A stretch of DNA of 64,000 nt. It comes from CAMLIZ01 sp036231905 (GTDB taxonomy: Bacteria; Pseudomonadota; Gammaproteobacteria; Burkholderiales; Burkholderiaceae_C). The stretch lies in the NCBI RefSeq assembly GCF_036231905.1, contig NZ_JAZARE010000005.1, positions 62,001 to 126,000 of the forward strand, written 5' to 3'. The translations under genes and the position numbers were made by a program. This document shows, piece by piece, positions 34,483-44,581 of this stretch. Below the pieces are notes generated by a model, which saw only the letters and a list, made by a program, of their open reading frames with translations, made no database searches and had not been told where the DNA came from. Positions within the stretch are counted from its first letter, which is position 1, and every line of letters starts with the position of its first letter.

Positions 34483-36519
34483 TCAGCGCGCCACCAGGCG
34501 CGCGAGAAGGCTTGTCAAGTCAGGCCACAGCTGCCAGGTCATCAACCCGAACACGCCCAGGATCATGACCAGCGCGTACCAGTAGAGGTGGCCGGTCTGG
34601 AAGTAGCGCGACACCTGGGCCAGCCCGCCCACGGCACGCGCCGACCCATTGACGATGGCGCCATCGATGAGGCCCACGTCGCCGCCCTTCCACAGGCCCA
34701 GGCCCAGGCCGCGCGCAGCCGCCGCGATGATGTTTTCGTTGATCCAGTCCAGGTAGTACTTGTTCTCCAGCAGCCGGTACACCGGCCGGAACGTGCGCTG
34801 GATGGCCGCCGGAATGCCGGGCGCCTTCATGTAGAACCACCAGGCCAGCACCACGCCGGCGACGGCCAGCCACAACACGGGCGAGCGCAGGCTGTGCAGC
34901 GCCATCGCGGCCGGGCCGTGGAACTCCATCGCCATCTCATGCATGGCCGGGTGCTTGTCGGCATCCACCGTGATGGCGTCCTTGAAGAAGTCGCCATACA
35001 GCATCGGGCCGATCGTCATGAAGCCGATCACCACCGAGGGAATCGCCAGCAGCAGCAGCGGCGCCGTCACCACCCAGGGGGATTCATGCGGCGTGTGCGC
35101 ATGGTGGTCGTCATGGTGCGGTTCGTCTTCTTCCGGCGGGAAGGGCTTGTGGTGGAAATGCTCCTTCCCGTGGAACACCAGGAAGTACATGCGGAACGAA
35201 TAGAAGGCGGTGACGAACACACCGGCCATCACCGCGAAGTAGGCGAACGGAGACGCCCACAGGTGGCTGGCGTGCACCGCCTCGATGATGCTGTCCTTGG
35301 AATAGAAGCCCGAGAACAGCGGCGTGCCGATCAGTGCCAGCGAACCCAGCAGCGACGTGATCCAGGTGATGGGCATGTACTTGCGCAGGCCGCCCATGTT
35401 GCGGATGTCCTGGTCATGGTGCATGCCGATGATCACCGAGCCCGCGGCCAGGAACAGCAGTGCCTTGAAGAAGGCGTGCGTCATCAGGTGGAACACCGCC
35501 ACCGAGTAGGCGGAGGCGCCCAGCGCCACCGTCATGTAGCCCAGCTGGCTCAGGGTGGAGTACGCCACCACGCGCTTGATGTCGTTCTGGATGATGCCGA
35601 GGAAGCCCATGAACAGCGCGGTGATCGCGCCGATGACCATCACGACGTTCAGTGCGGTCTGGCTCAGTTCGAACAGCGGCGACATGCGCGCCACCATGAA
35701 GATGCCGGCAGTCACCATCGTGGCCGCGTGGATCAGCGCGGAGATCGGTGTCGGGCCTTCCATCGAGTCGGGCAGCCACACATGCAGCGGGAACTGCGCG
35801 CTCTTGCCCATGGCGCCGATGAACAGGCAAATGCAGGTCACGGTGACCAGCATCCAGTTGGTGCCGGGGAAGTTGAGCTTGGCCAGTTCACCGGCCTTGG
35901 CGAAGGTCTCGGCATAGCTCAAGGTGCCGGCGAACGCGGCGATCAGGCCGATGCCCAGGATGAAGCCGAAGTCGCCCACCCGGTTGACCAGGAAGGCCTT
36001 GAGGTTGGCGAAGATCGCGCTCGGCTTCTTGTACCAGAAGCCGATCAGCAGGTACGACACCAGGCCCACCGCCTCCCAGCCGAAGAACAGCTGCAGGAAG
36101 TTGTTGCTCATCACGAGCATCAACATCGAGAAGGTGAACAGCGAGATGTAGGAGAAGAAGCGCTGGTAGCCCGGGTCTTCCTCCATGTAGCCGATGGTGT
36201 AGATGTGCACCATCAGTGACACGAAGGTCACCACCACCATCATCATGGCGGTGAGGCCGTCCACCAGAAAGCCGACCTCCATCTTGAAGCCGCCCAGGTT
36301 CATCCATTCGTAGACGGTCTCGTTGTAGCGCGCGCCCTCGCCGGCCACGCTCTTGAGCACCATCACCGAGACGATGAAGGAGACCAGCACGCCGAGGATG
36401 GTGGCGACGTGCGCGCCGCGGCGGCCCACCACCTTGCCAAGGAACCCTGCAATGACCGAGCCGGCCAGTGGCGCCAGCGGCACCGTGAGCAGCAGCCCCT
36501 GCGTAAGTTGTGCGGACAT
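34483..36519 (-). CDS. nuoL: NADH-quinone oxidoreductase subunit L
   Basis: This is the largest antiporter-like subunit of complex I, with 678 residues. It has the 14-helix core (FFGWEAVGLVSYLLIGFW, AQFPLHVWLPDSMEGPTPISALIHAATM, VAYSTLSQLGYM) and the C-terminal long lateral helix plus extra helix that brace the membrane arm. A His/Asp-rich cytoplasm-facing loop (EEDEPHHDDHHAHTPHES) near residue 460-480 is a local peculiarity. It starts 7 bp after nuoK. Confidence 0.97.
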   Translation of the reverse strand: MSAQLTQGLLLTVPLAPLAGSVIAGFLGKVVGRRGAHVATILGVLVSFIVSVMVLKSVAGEGARYNETVYEWMNLGGFKMEVGFLVDGLTAMMMVVVTFVSLMVHIYTIGYMEEDPGYQRFFSYISLFTFSMLMLVMSNNFLQLFFGWEAVGLVSYLLIGFWYKKPSAIFANLKAFLVNRVGDFGFILGIGLIAAFAGTLSYAETFAKAGELAKLNFPGTNWMLVTVTCICLFIGAMGKSAQFPLHVWLPDSMEGPTPISALIHAATMVTAGIFMVARMSPLFELSQTALNVVMVIGAITALFMGFLGIIQNDIKRVVAYSTLSQLGYMTVALGASAYSVAVFHLMTHAFFKALLFLAAGSVIIGMHHDQDIRNMGGLRKYMPITWITSLLGSLALIGTPLFSGFYSKDSIIEAVHASHLWASPFAYFAVMAGVFVTAFYSFRMYFLVFHGKEHFHHKPFPPEEDEPHHDDHHAHTPHESPWVVTAPLLLLAIPSVVIGFMTIGPMLYGDFFKDAITVDADKHPAMHEMAMEFHGPAAMALHSLRSPVLWLAVAGVVLAWWFYMKAPGIPAAIQRTFRPVYRLLENKYYLDWINENIIAAAARGLGLGLWKGGDVGLIDGAIVNGSARAVGGLAQVSRYFQTGHLYWYALVMILGVFGLMTWQLWPDLTSLLARLVAR

Positions 36520-36526
36520 GTTCTTG

Positions 36527-36856
36527 TTATCCCTTCAGCACATCGAGCTCTTCGACCGCGATCGATTCGCGGTTGCGGAACAGCACCACCAGGATCGCCA
36601 GGCCGATGGCCGATTCGGCCGCCGCCACCGTGAGGATGAAGAACACGAACACCTGCCCCGCCATCGGGTCGGACAGCTTCGGGTCCAGGTAGTGCGAGAA
36701 CGCGACGAAGTTCAGGTTCACCGCCAGCAGCATCAGCTCGATGGCCATCAGCAGCACGATGAGGTTGCGGCGGTTCAGGAAGATCCCCAGCACCGACAGC
36801 GCGAACAGGATGGCGCCCAGCGTGAGGAAGTGGGCGAGTGTGATCGGACCGAGCAT
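36527..36856 (-). CDS. nuoK: NADH-quinone oxidoreductase subunit K
   Basis: This small membrane subunit of complex I has 109 residues and three helices. It carries the two buried glutamates of the E-channel (LLMAIELMLLAVNLN and TVAAAESAIGLAI). Its start shares one base with the nuoJ stop (TGATG), so it is translationally coupled. Confidence 0.96.
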   Translation of the reverse strand: MLGPITLAHFLTLGAILFALSVLGIFLNRRNLIVLLMAIELMLLAVNLNFVAFSHYLDPKLSDPMAGQVFVFFILTVAAAESAIGLAILVVLFRNRESIAVEELDVLKG

Positions 36857-37503
36857 CAGGCCTTCCCTCCGGCGTTGGGCTCAGCGGCGGCAGGTGCCGA
36901 CGGGACGTCGATCTCGGGCTTCATCGACACGATGCGCAGGCGGTCGGCCTTCTTGGCCTTCACCTGCTGCGACGGATCCTGGTAGCGCGAATCCTTGCGG
37001 GCGCGCAGGGTGAGCGCAATGGCCGCGATGATCGCCACCAGCAGCAGCACGGCCGCGATCTGCAGCGGGTACAGGTACTTGGTGTAGATCTCGATGCCCA
37101 GCAGCTTGGTATTGCCCAGCTTGGCCGCCTCGGCGGTGGGCACCGGTGCGTCGCTCAAGCGGAAGCCGCCCATCAGCACCAGCGCCATCTCCAGCGCGAT
37201 CAGCGCACCGATGAAACCGGCGATCGGAAAGTGCTTCCAGAAGCCGTGCCGCAAGGCATCGGTGTCCACGTCCAGCATCATCACGACGAAGAGGAACAGC
37301 ACCATCACGGCGCCCACGTACACCAGCACCAGCGCGATGGCCAGGAACTCCGCCTTGAGCAGCAGCCAGATGGCCGCGGCATTGAAGAAGGCCAGCACCA
37401 GGTACAGCGCCGAGTGCACGGTGGAGCGCGCGGTGATCACCCGGAACGACGCGAACAGCAGGATCGCGGCGAACAGGTAGAAAAGAGCAGTCGTTGTGTT
37501 CAT
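36856..37503 (-). CDS. nuoJ: NADH-quinone oxidoreductase subunit J
   Basis: This membrane subunit of complex I has 215 residues and five helices. The third helix (IALVLVYVGAVMVLFLFVVMML) carries the conserved Tyr and the pi-bulge segment. The C-terminus is a longer charged tail than in E. coli. The ATG at 37503 has AGGAAAGGGC just upstream. It starts 11 bp after nuoI. Confidence 0.95.
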   Translation of the reverse strand: MNTTTALFYLFAAILLFASFRVITARSTVHSALYLVLAFFNAAAIWLLLKAEFLAIALVLVYVGAVMVLFLFVVMMLDVDTDALRHGFWKHFPIAGFIGALIALEMALVLMGGFRLSDAPVPTAEAAKLGNTKLLGIEIYTKYLYPLQIAAVLLLVAIIAAIALTLRARKDSRYQDPSQQVKAKKADRLRIVSMKPEIDVPSAPAAAEPNAGGKA

Positions 37504-37514
37504 GGGCCCTTTCC

Positions 37515-38012
37515 TCAGCGGTACTTGGCGTCTGCCGCCTTGGAGGCCGCGATTTCTTTTTCGTAGCGATCGCCCACGGCCAGCAGCATGTCCTTGGTGA
37601 AGTACAGGTCGCCGCGTTTTTCGCCGTGGTATTCGAGGATGTGGGTCTCCACGATCGAGTCCACCGGGCAGCTTTCTTCGCAGAAGCCGCAGAAGATGCA
37701 CTTGGTGAGGTCGATGTCGTAGCGCGTGGTCTTGCGCGCGCCATCGGGCCGCACATCGGACTCGATGGTGATGGCCAGCGCCGGGCACACCGCTTCGCAC
37801 AGCTTGCAGGCGATGCAGCGCTCTTCGCCGTTCTCGTAGCGGCGCAGCGCGTGCAGCCCGCGGAAGCGCGGCGACAGCGGCGTCTTCTCCTCCGGGAACT
37901 GCACCGTGATGTTCTTGGACAGGAAGTGGCGCCCGGTGAGCGCCATGCCCTTGAAGAGTTCGGTGAGCATGAAGCTCGACACGAAGTCCTTGATGGAAGC
38001 AACAGCAGACAT
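37515..38012 (-). CDS. nuoI: NADH-quinone oxidoreductase subunit I
   Basis: This ferredoxin-like subunit of complex I has 165 residues. It holds two [4Fe-4S] clusters (N6a and N6b) through the motifs CIACKLCEAVCP and CIFCGFCEESCP. An N-terminal amphipathic stretch contacts the membrane arm. It lies between nuoH and nuoJ. Confidence 0.98.
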   Translation of the reverse strand: MSAVASIKDFVSSFMLTELFKGMALTGRHFLSKNITVQFPEEKTPLSPRFRGLHALRRYENGEERCIACKLCEAVCPALAITIESDVRPDGARKTTRYDIDLTKCIFCGFCEESCPVDSIVETHILEYHGEKRGDLYFTKDMLLAVGDRYEKEIAASKAADAKYR

Positions 38013-38030
38013 GGTGAAGGGAACCTTCTC

Positions 38031-39128
38031 TTACTTCCAGATGTTCAGCGGGGACTGGATCCACAGGCCCACCACCACCAGCCACACCAGCGTGATGGGG
38101 ATGAAGATCTTCCAGCCCAGACGCATGATCTGGTCATAGCGATAGCGCGGGAACGTCGAACGCACCCACAGGAAGAAGGTGACGACCACGAAGGTCTTGC
38201 CGAACAGCCAGAACCAGTCCCAGAACCACATGGTGTCGGCAATCCACTGCGGGGTGGTCATCCCGAAGGCACTGAACCCGATGGGAGCCATCCAGCCGCC
38301 CAGGAACATGGTGACCGCCAGCGCGGACACCAGGATCATGTTGGCGTACTCGGCCAGGAAGAACATGGCGAAGGCCATGCCGGAGTACTCGATCATGTGG
38401 CCGGCCACGATCTCCGATTCACCCTCCACCACGTCGAACGGATGGCGATTGGTCTCGGCCAGGCCGGAGATGAAGTACACCAGGAAGATCGGCAGCAGTG
38501 GCAGCCAGTTCCAGGACAGGAAGCTCACGCCGTGTGCGGCGAACCAACCCTTGGCCTGGCCCAGCACGATGTCCGTCATGTTGAGGCTGCCGGTGACCAT
38601 GAGCACCACCACGAGCGCGAAGCCCATCGCGATCTCGTAGCTCACCATCTGGGCCGACGCCCGCAGCGCGCCGAGGAAGGCGTACTTCGAGTTCGACGCC
38701 CAGCCGGCAATGATGACGCCGTACACCTCCATGGACGTGATCGCCATCAGGAACAGCAGGCCCGCATTGATGTTGGACACGGCCCGCTCGGGCCCGAACG
38801 GCACCACCGCCCAGGCCGCGAGGGCCGGCATGATGGTCATGATGGGCGCCAGGAAGAACAGGCCCTTGTTGGCCGCCGTGGGGCGGATGATCTCCTTGAA
38901 GATCAGCTTCACGGCGTCCGCGATCGGGGTCAGCAAGCCGAAGGGGCCCACGCGGTTGGGGCCCGGGCGGATCTGCGTCCAGCCGATCGCCTTGCGTTCC
39001 CACAGGGTGAGGTAGGCCACGCAGATCATCAGCGGCGCCACCAGCGCCACGATCTTCACGAGGCTCCAGACCAGCGGCCAGGCGCCACCGAACCAGCCGG
39101 TGCCGTAGTGTTGGAAGGTGTCGATCAT
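38031..39128 (-). CDS. nuoH: NADH-quinone oxidoreductase subunit H
   Basis: This quinone-site membrane subunit of complex I has 365 residues and eight helices. The signatures are WERKAIGWTQIRPGPNRVGPFG, the acidic loop GLAETNRHPFDVVEGESEIVAGHMIEYSG and TFPRYRYDQIMRLGWK. The ATG at 39128 gives the standard N-terminus; a longer in-frame extension runs into nuoG. It starts 10 bp beyond the nuoG stop. Confidence 0.97.
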   Translation of the reverse strand: MIDTFQHYGTGWFGGAWPLVWSLVKIVALVAPLMICVAYLTLWERKAIGWTQIRPGPNRVGPFGLLTPIADAVKLIFKEIIRPTAANKGLFFLAPIMTIMPALAAWAVVPFGPERAVSNINAGLLFLMAITSMEVYGVIIAGWASNSKYAFLGALRASAQMVSYEIAMGFALVVVLMVTGSLNMTDIVLGQAKGWFAAHGVSFLSWNWLPLLPIFLVYFISGLAETNRHPFDVVEGESEIVAGHMIEYSGMAFAMFFLAEYANMILVSALAVTMFLGGWMAPIGFSAFGMTTPQWIADTMWFWDWFWLFGKTFVVVTFFLWVRSTFPRYRYDQIMRLGWKIFIPITLVWLVVVGLWIQSPLNIWK

Positions 39129-39138
39129 GTCCTGAACC

Positions 39139-41460
39139 TCACGCCTTCTCGACGGTGATGTCACCGAACATCGCGCCCAGGGTGGCCGTGGCGGGGTGGC
39201 CGGCCGGCACGCGCACCGCATTGGCGGCCAGCGTCGGCTCCAGGCGTGCGGGCAGTACCGCGCTGGCGTTGCCTTGTGTCACGCGCACCGCGGCACCCGG
39301 CTGGAGGCCGAGCTGGTCCCACAGGGAAGCGGAGATGCCGGCGAACGGCGCATTGCGCGCATCGCTGGTCAACTGCAGCGGCGGCGAACGCCGCACCAGG
39401 GCATCGCTGTGATAGATGGGCACATCGGCAATGCGCTCCAAGCCCTCGCCGGCCGCGGCCTGGGAGGTCGGCATGGCCGCGCCGCGGTTGGACAAGCGGC
39501 CAGCGAGCGCGGCCACGTCACCCAGCGCCTCGGCGCGCACTTCGTCCACCGTTTCCTGGTTGAAACCATCCAGCCCCAGCAGGTTGCCCAGCACGCGCAG
39601 CACCTTCCAGGCCGGGCGGGTGTCGCCCAGCGGCTTGACCACGCCGTGGAAGCTCTGCACGCGGCCTTCAGCGTTGACGAAGGTGCCGGCGGTTTCGCTG
39701 AACGGCGACACCGGCAGCAACACGTCGGCAAAGTCCTGCGCCACGTTCTTGAAGGGTGACATCGCCACCACCAGGCCGGCGCCCTGCAAGGCCGAGATGG
39801 CAGCTGCGGCGTTGGCGCTGTCGAGCACCGGCTCCACATGCAGCATCAGCAGCGCCTTCATCGGCTGCGACAACATCTGGCCGGCATGGAGGCCACCCTG
39901 GCGCGGCATGGCACCGACCAACTGGGCGCCCACCGTGTTGGCCGCTTCAGTGAGATAGCCCACGGTGGCGCCGGTCTGTTCGCCAATCCAGTTGGCGAGC
40001 GCCAGCAATTGCGAGGCTTGCGGATGATGCGCGGCGGCGTTGCCCAGCAGCACGGCCTTGCGCTCGCCGGAAAGCAAGGCCGTGGCGACGGCCTTCGCGG
40101 CATCGTTGGCCTGGCCTTGGGCCGGCGCGCCGATGCCCTTGGCGTCGGCAACCGCTGCTGCCACATCGGCCAGCGTCTGCAGCCACTGCGACGGCGCCGC
40201 GGTGATGCGGTTGGCCACCGGCATCGCCCAGTCGTCGTGCACCGCGTTCAGGCTGTGCACCTTGCCACCATGGCGCACGGCCTGGCGGATGCGCTGCGCG
40301 AACAGCGGATGGTCCTTGCGCAGGAACGAGCCGACGACCAACACCTGTTGCAAGCGGGTAAGCGACTGGATGGACGTGCCCAGCCAGCGCACGCCGTCGG
40401 CGCTGGAGAAGTCCGCATGGCGCAGGCGGAAGTCCACGTTGTCGCTGCCCAGCGAGCGGGTGAGCTTTTGCAGCAGGTGCAGTTCTTCCACCGTGCTGTG
40501 GGCCGAGCCCAGGGCACCCACGCCCTGCGGGCCGAACTCCGCGATCACGCGCTTGAGGCCATCGGCCACGTAGTTGAGCGCGGTGGTCCAGTCCACCGTC
40601 TGCCACTGGCCGCCCTGCTTGATCATGGGCGCGGTCAAGCGGTCGTCGCTGTTGAGGGCTTCGTACGAGAAGCGGTCGCGGTCGGCGATCCAGCACTCGT
40701 TGACGTCCTCGTTCTCCAGCGGCAGCACGCGCATCACCTTGGCGCCCTTGACCTGCACCACGAGATTGGCCCCGGTGGAGTCATGCGGGCTCACGCTCTT
40801 GCGGCGCGACAGTTCCCAGGTGCGGGCGCTGTAGCGGAACGGCTTGCTGGTGAGCGCGCCCACCGGGCACACGTCGATCATGTTGCCCGACAGCTCGGAA
40901 TCGATGGTCCGGCCGACGAAGGTCATGATCTCGGAATGCTCGCCGCGATGGGCCATGCCCAGCTCCATCTGGCCGGCGATCTCCTGGCCGAAGCGCACGC
41001 AGCGGGTGCACTGGATGCAGCGGGTCATTTCCGCGGCGGAGATCAGTGGGCCCAGTTCCTTGTGGAACACCACGCGCTTTTCTTCCGAGTATCGGGAAGA
41101 CGAAGCGCCGTAGCCCACCGCCAGGTCCTGCAGCTGGCATTCACCACCCTGGTCGCAGATGGGGCAGTCCAGCGGGTGGTTGATGAGCAGGAACTCCATC
41201 ACGCCCTGCTGCGCCTTCACCGCCTTCTCGCTTTGCGTGCGCACGATCATGCCCTGCGTCACCGGCGTGGCGCAGGCGGGCATCGGCTTGGGCGCCTTCT
41301 CCACGTCCACCAGGCACATGCGGCAGTTGGCCGCGATGCTCAGCTTCTTGTGGTAGCAGAAGTGGGGGATGTAGGTGCCGGCCTTGTCGGCCGCATGCAT
41401 CACCATGCTGCCTTCGGGCACCTCGACCTTGCGGCCGTCCAGTTCGATTTCGATTGCCAT
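39139..41460 (-). CDS. nuoG: NADH-quinone oxidoreductase subunit G
   Basis: This is the largest peripheral-arm subunit, 773 residues. The N-terminal [2Fe-2S] domain (Cys35, Cys46, Cys49 and Cys63) is followed by the His/Cys-ligated N5 cluster (HPLDCPICDQGGECQLQD), the N4 cluster (CIQCTRCVRFGQE ... DVCPVGALTSKPF) and a molybdopterin-oxidoreductase-like domain that has lost its cofactor function. The start at 41460 is 15 bp after nuoF. Confidence 0.97.
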   Translation of the reverse strand: MAIEIELDGRKVEVPEGSMVMHAADKAGTYIPHFCYHKKLSIAANCRMCLVDVEKAPKPMPACATPVTQGMIVRTQSEKAVKAQQGVMEFLLINHPLDCPICDQGGECQLQDLAVGYGASSSRYSEEKRVVFHKELGPLISAAEMTRCIQCTRCVRFGQEIAGQMELGMAHRGEHSEIMTFVGRTIDSELSGNMIDVCPVGALTSKPFRYSARTWELSRRKSVSPHDSTGANLVVQVKGAKVMRVLPLENEDVNECWIADRDRFSYEALNSDDRLTAPMIKQGGQWQTVDWTTALNYVADGLKRVIAEFGPQGVGALGSAHSTVEELHLLQKLTRSLGSDNVDFRLRHADFSSADGVRWLGTSIQSLTRLQQVLVVGSFLRKDHPLFAQRIRQAVRHGGKVHSLNAVHDDWAMPVANRITAAPSQWLQTLADVAAAVADAKGIGAPAQGQANDAAKAVATALLSGERKAVLLGNAAAHHPQASQLLALANWIGEQTGATVGYLTEAANTVGAQLVGAMPRQGGLHAGQMLSQPMKALLMLHVEPVLDSANAAAAISALQGAGLVVAMSPFKNVAQDFADVLLPVSPFSETAGTFVNAEGRVQSFHGVVKPLGDTRPAWKVLRVLGNLLGLDGFNQETVDEVRAEALGDVAALAGRLSNRGAAMPTSQAAAGEGLERIADVPIYHSDALVRRSPPLQLTSDARNAPFAGISASLWDQLGLQPGAAVRVTQGNASAVLPARLEPTLAANAVRVPAGHPATATLGAMFGDITVEKA

Positions 41461-41475
41461 AGTGGGTTGGTCCCG

Positions 41476-42840
41476 TCAGACGTACTGCGGGACCAGGCAG
41501 GTCTTGTGATCGACGTGGTAGACGAACTCGTCGCGGAAGTGTTTGATCATGGCGCGCACCGGCATGGCCGCGGCATCGCCCAGCGCACAGATGGTGCGGC
41601 CCTGGATGTTGTCGGCCACCGAGTTCAGCAGGTCGATGTCTTCCATGCGGCCCTTGCCGTGCTCGATGCGGTCCACCATGCGCCACAGCCAGCCCGTGCC
41701 TTCGCGGCACGGCGTGCACTGGCCGCACGACTCGTGCGTGTAGAAGTAGGACAGGCGCAGCAGGCTCTTGACCATGCAGCGGGTGTCGTCCATCACGATC
41801 ACGGCACCGGAGCCCAGCATGGAGCCGGCCTTGGCGATGGCGTCGTAGTCCATCGTGGTGTCCATCATGATGTTGGCCGGCAGCACCGGCGCCGACGAGC
41901 CACCCGGGATCACGGCCTTGAGCTTGCGGCCCGAGCGCACGCCACCGGCCAGCTCCAGCAGCTTGCTGAACGGCGTGCCCAGCGGTACCTCGAAGTTGCC
42001 CGGCAGGTTGACGTCGCCCACCACCGAGAAGATCTTGGTGCCGCCGTTGTTGGGCTTGCCGATCTCCAGATACGGCTGGCCGCCATTGCGGATGATCCAG
42101 GGCACCGCCGCAAAGGTCTCGGTGTTGTTGATCGTGGTCGGCTTGCCATACAGGCCGAAGCTGGCCGGAAACGGCGGCTTGAAGCGCGGCTGGCCCTTCT
42201 TGCCTTCCAGCGACTCCAGCAGCGCGGTTTCCTCGCCGCAGATGTAGGCGCCGAAGCCATGGTGGGCATGCAGCTGGAAGCTGTAGCCGCTGCCCAGGAT
42301 CTTGTCGCCCAGGTACCCGGCCTCGCGCGCCTCGCGCAGCGCCTCCTCGAAGCGTTCGTACACCTCGAAGATCTCGCCGTGGATGTAGTTGTAGCCCACG
42401 GAGATGCCCATCGCGTAGGCGGCGATGATCATGCCCTCGATGACGATGTGCGGGTTGTACGCGAGGATGTCGCGGTCCTTGCAGGTGCCAGGCTCGCCTT
42501 CGTCGGAGTTGCACACCAGGTACTTCTGGCCAGGGAACTGACGCGGCATGAAGCTCCACTTCAGGCCGGTGGGAAAGCCCGCGCCGCCACGGCCGCGCAG
42601 GCCCGAGCCCTTGACCTCGGCGATCACCTGGTCAGGCGTCATGCCTTCGCCGCCACCGGTGCCGAGGATCTTGCGCAGGGCCTGGTAGCCGCCGCGCGCT
42701 TCGTAATCCTTCAGGCGCCAGTTGCTGCCGTTGAGGTCGGCATAGATCTGGGCGTTGATATGGCGGCCATGGAAGCACGTCTCGGTGCCGGCGGCCTGGA
42801 ATCGCGAGAGGTCCAACATGGTCTGGGATGCCGCTGTCAT
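41476..42840 (-). CDS. nuoF: NADH-quinone oxidoreductase subunit F
   Basis: This is the NADH- and FMN-binding subunit, 454 residues. NADH binding is shown by GLRGRGGAGFPTGLKW, FMN binding by CNSDEGEPGTCKDRDI and GAGAYICGEET-like GFGAYICGEETAL, and the N3 [4Fe-4S] cluster by ESCGQCTPCREGT. The ATG at 42840 overlaps the nuoE stop by four bases; a longer upstream frame is an overlap artefact. Confidence 0.98.
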   Translation of the reverse strand: MTAASQTMLDLSRFQAAGTETCFHGRHINAQIYADLNGSNWRLKDYEARGGYQALRKILGTGGGEGMTPDQVIAEVKGSGLRGRGGAGFPTGLKWSFMPRQFPGQKYLVCNSDEGEPGTCKDRDILAYNPHIVIEGMIIAAYAMGISVGYNYIHGEIFEVYERFEEALREAREAGYLGDKILGSGYSFQLHAHHGFGAYICGEETALLESLEGKKGQPRFKPPFPASFGLYGKPTTINNTETFAAVPWIIRNGGQPYLEIGKPNNGGTKIFSVVGDVNLPGNFEVPLGTPFSKLLELAGGVRSGRKLKAVIPGGSSAPVLPANIMMDTTMDYDAIAKAGSMLGSGAVIVMDDTRCMVKSLLRLSYFYTHESCGQCTPCREGTGWLWRMVDRIEHGKGRMEDIDLLNSVADNIQGRTICALGDAAAMPVRAMIKHFRDEFVYHVDHKTCLVPQYV

Positions 42841-43325
42841 TTCGCTTGCGCCTTGAGCATGGCGACCAGTTCGTCCAGCCGCTCGGGGCTCATGAAGCTC
42901 ACCATCTGGCGGTCGTTGACCAGCATCACCGGTGCATCGGCGCAGGCGCCCAGGCATTCACTCTTCTGCACGGTGAACACGCCATCCGCCGTGGTGCCGC
43001 CCTCTTCCACATCCAGCTTGTGGCACAGGTGCTTGAGCGCCTTCTCGCCGTCGCGCAGCTGGCACGGCAGGTTGGTGCAGACGTTGAGCTTGAACTGGCC
43101 CACCGGCTGCTGGTTGTACATGTTGTAGAAGGTGGTCACCTCGTACACCGCGATCGGCGGCATGCCGAGGTACTGCGCGATCAGGTCTTCGGCCTCGCGC
43201 GACACGAAGCCCTGCTCCTGCTGCACGATGGCCAGGCAGGCCATCACGGCGCTCTGCTTCTGGTCCGCGGGGTACTTGGCCACTTCGCAGTCGAAGCGGG
43301 CCTTGGTGCTGTCAGAGAGCATCAT
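42837..43325 (-). CDS. nuoE: NADH-quinone oxidoreductase subunit E
   Basis: This thioredoxin-like [2Fe-2S] subunit (cluster N1a) has 162 residues. The cysteine ligands lie in NVCTNLPC and in SECLGACADAPVML. It overlaps nuoD by four bases at its start and nuoF by four bases at its end. Confidence 0.97.
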   Translation of the reverse strand: MMLSDSTKARFDCEVAKYPADQKQSAVMACLAIVQQEQGFVSREAEDLIAQYLGMPPIAVYEVTTFYNMYNQQPVGQFKLNVCTNLPCQLRDGEKALKHLCHKLDVEEGGTTADGVFTVQKSECLGACADAPVMLVNDRQMVSFMSPERLDELVAMLKAQAK

Positions 43326-44575
43326 CGATCGATCTCGCCAAACACGATGTCCATGGTGCCGATGATCGCGACGGCGTCGGCGATCATGTGGCCGCGCGCC
43401 ATCTCGTCCAGCGCCGCCAGGTGCGGGAAGCCGGGCGCGCGGATCTTCAGGCGATACGGCTTGTTGGCGCCGTCGCTCACCATGTAGATGCCGAACTCGC
43501 CCTTGGGATGCTCCACCGCGGCATAGGCCTCGCCCTCAGGCACATGCATGCCTTCGGTGAAGAGCTTGAAGTGGTGGATCAGCTCTTCCATGTTGGACTT
43601 CATGTCCACGCGCGAGGGCGGCGCCACCTTGTGGTTGTCGGTGATCACCGGGCCGGGGTTCTTGCGCAGCCAGTCCACGCATTGCAGCACCACGCGGTTG
43701 GCCTGGCGCATCTCTTCCACACGGACGAGGTAGCGGTCGTAGGTGTCGCCGTTCTTGCCGATCGGCACGTCGAAGTCCATGCGGTCGTACACGTCGTACG
43801 GCTGCTTCTTGCGCAAGTCCCAAGCAATGCCGGAGCCGCGCAGCATCGGGCCGGTGAAGCCCATGTTCATCGCACGCTCGGGTGATACCACGCCGATGCC
43901 GACCGTGCGCTGCTTCCAGATGCGGTTGTCGGTGAGCAGCGTCTCGTAGTCGTCGACGTTCTTCGGGAAACGCTTGCAGAAGTCCTCGATGAAATCGAGC
44001 AGCGAACCACCGCGGTTGCGGTTCATCTGCTGGATGGCGCGCTCGTTGTGGATCTTGGAGGCGCGGTACTGCGGCATGGATTCCGGCAGGTCGCGGTACA
44101 CGCCGCCCGGGCGGAAGTAGGCCGCGTGCATGCGCGCGCCCGACACCGCCTCGTACATGTCGAAGATGTCCTCGCGTTCGCGGAAGCAGTAGATGAGGAT
44201 GTTCATCGCACCGCAGTCGAGCCCGTGCGCGCCCAGCCACAGCAGGTGGTTGAGGATGCGGGTGAGCTCGGCGAACATCACGCGGATGTACTGCGCGCGG
44301 ATCGGCACGTCGACGCCCAGCAGTTTCTCCACCGCCAGGCAGTACGCATGCTCGTTGCACATCATGGACACGTAGTCCAGACGGTCCATGTACGGCAGGT
44401 TCTGCAGGTAGGTGCGCGTCTCGGCGAGCTTTTCGGTGGCGCGGTGCAGCAGGCCGATGTGGGGGTCGGCACGCTGGATGACCTCGCCGTCCAGCTCCAG
44501 CACCAGGCGCAGCACGCCGTGCGCCGCCGGATGCTGCGGGCCGAAGTTCAGGGTGTAGTTCTTGATCTCAGCCAT
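43322..44575 (-). CDS. nuoD: NADH-quinone oxidoreductase subunit D
   Basis: This 49-kDa-type subunit of the quinone site has 417 residues. It shows FGPQHPAAHGVLRLVLELDGE near the start, the quinone-binding His and Tyr region, and the C-terminal KIRAPGFPHLAALDEMARGHMIAD. It evolved from the large hydrogenase subunit but lacks the Ni ligands. nuoC and nuoD are separate genes here, as usual in betaproteobacteria, six bases apart. Confidence 0.98.
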   Translation of the reverse strand: MAEIKNYTLNFGPQHPAAHGVLRLVLELDGEVIQRADPHIGLLHRATEKLAETRTYLQNLPYMDRLDYVSMMCNEHAYCLAVEKLLGVDVPIRAQYIRVMFAELTRILNHLLWLGAHGLDCGAMNILIYCFREREDIFDMYEAVSGARMHAAYFRPGGVYRDLPESMPQYRASKIHNERAIQQMNRNRGGSLLDFIEDFCKRFPKNVDDYETLLTDNRIWKQRTVGIGVVSPERAMNMGFTGPMLRGSGIAWDLRKKQPYDVYDRMDFDVPIGKNGDTYDRYLVRVEEMRQANRVVLQCVDWLRKNPGPVITDNHKVAPPSRVDMKSNMEELIHHFKLFTEGMHVPEGEAYAAVEHPKGEFGIYMVSDGANKPYRLKIRAPGFPHLAALDEMARGHMIADAVAIIGTMDIVFGEIDR

Positions 44576-44581
44576 AACGCT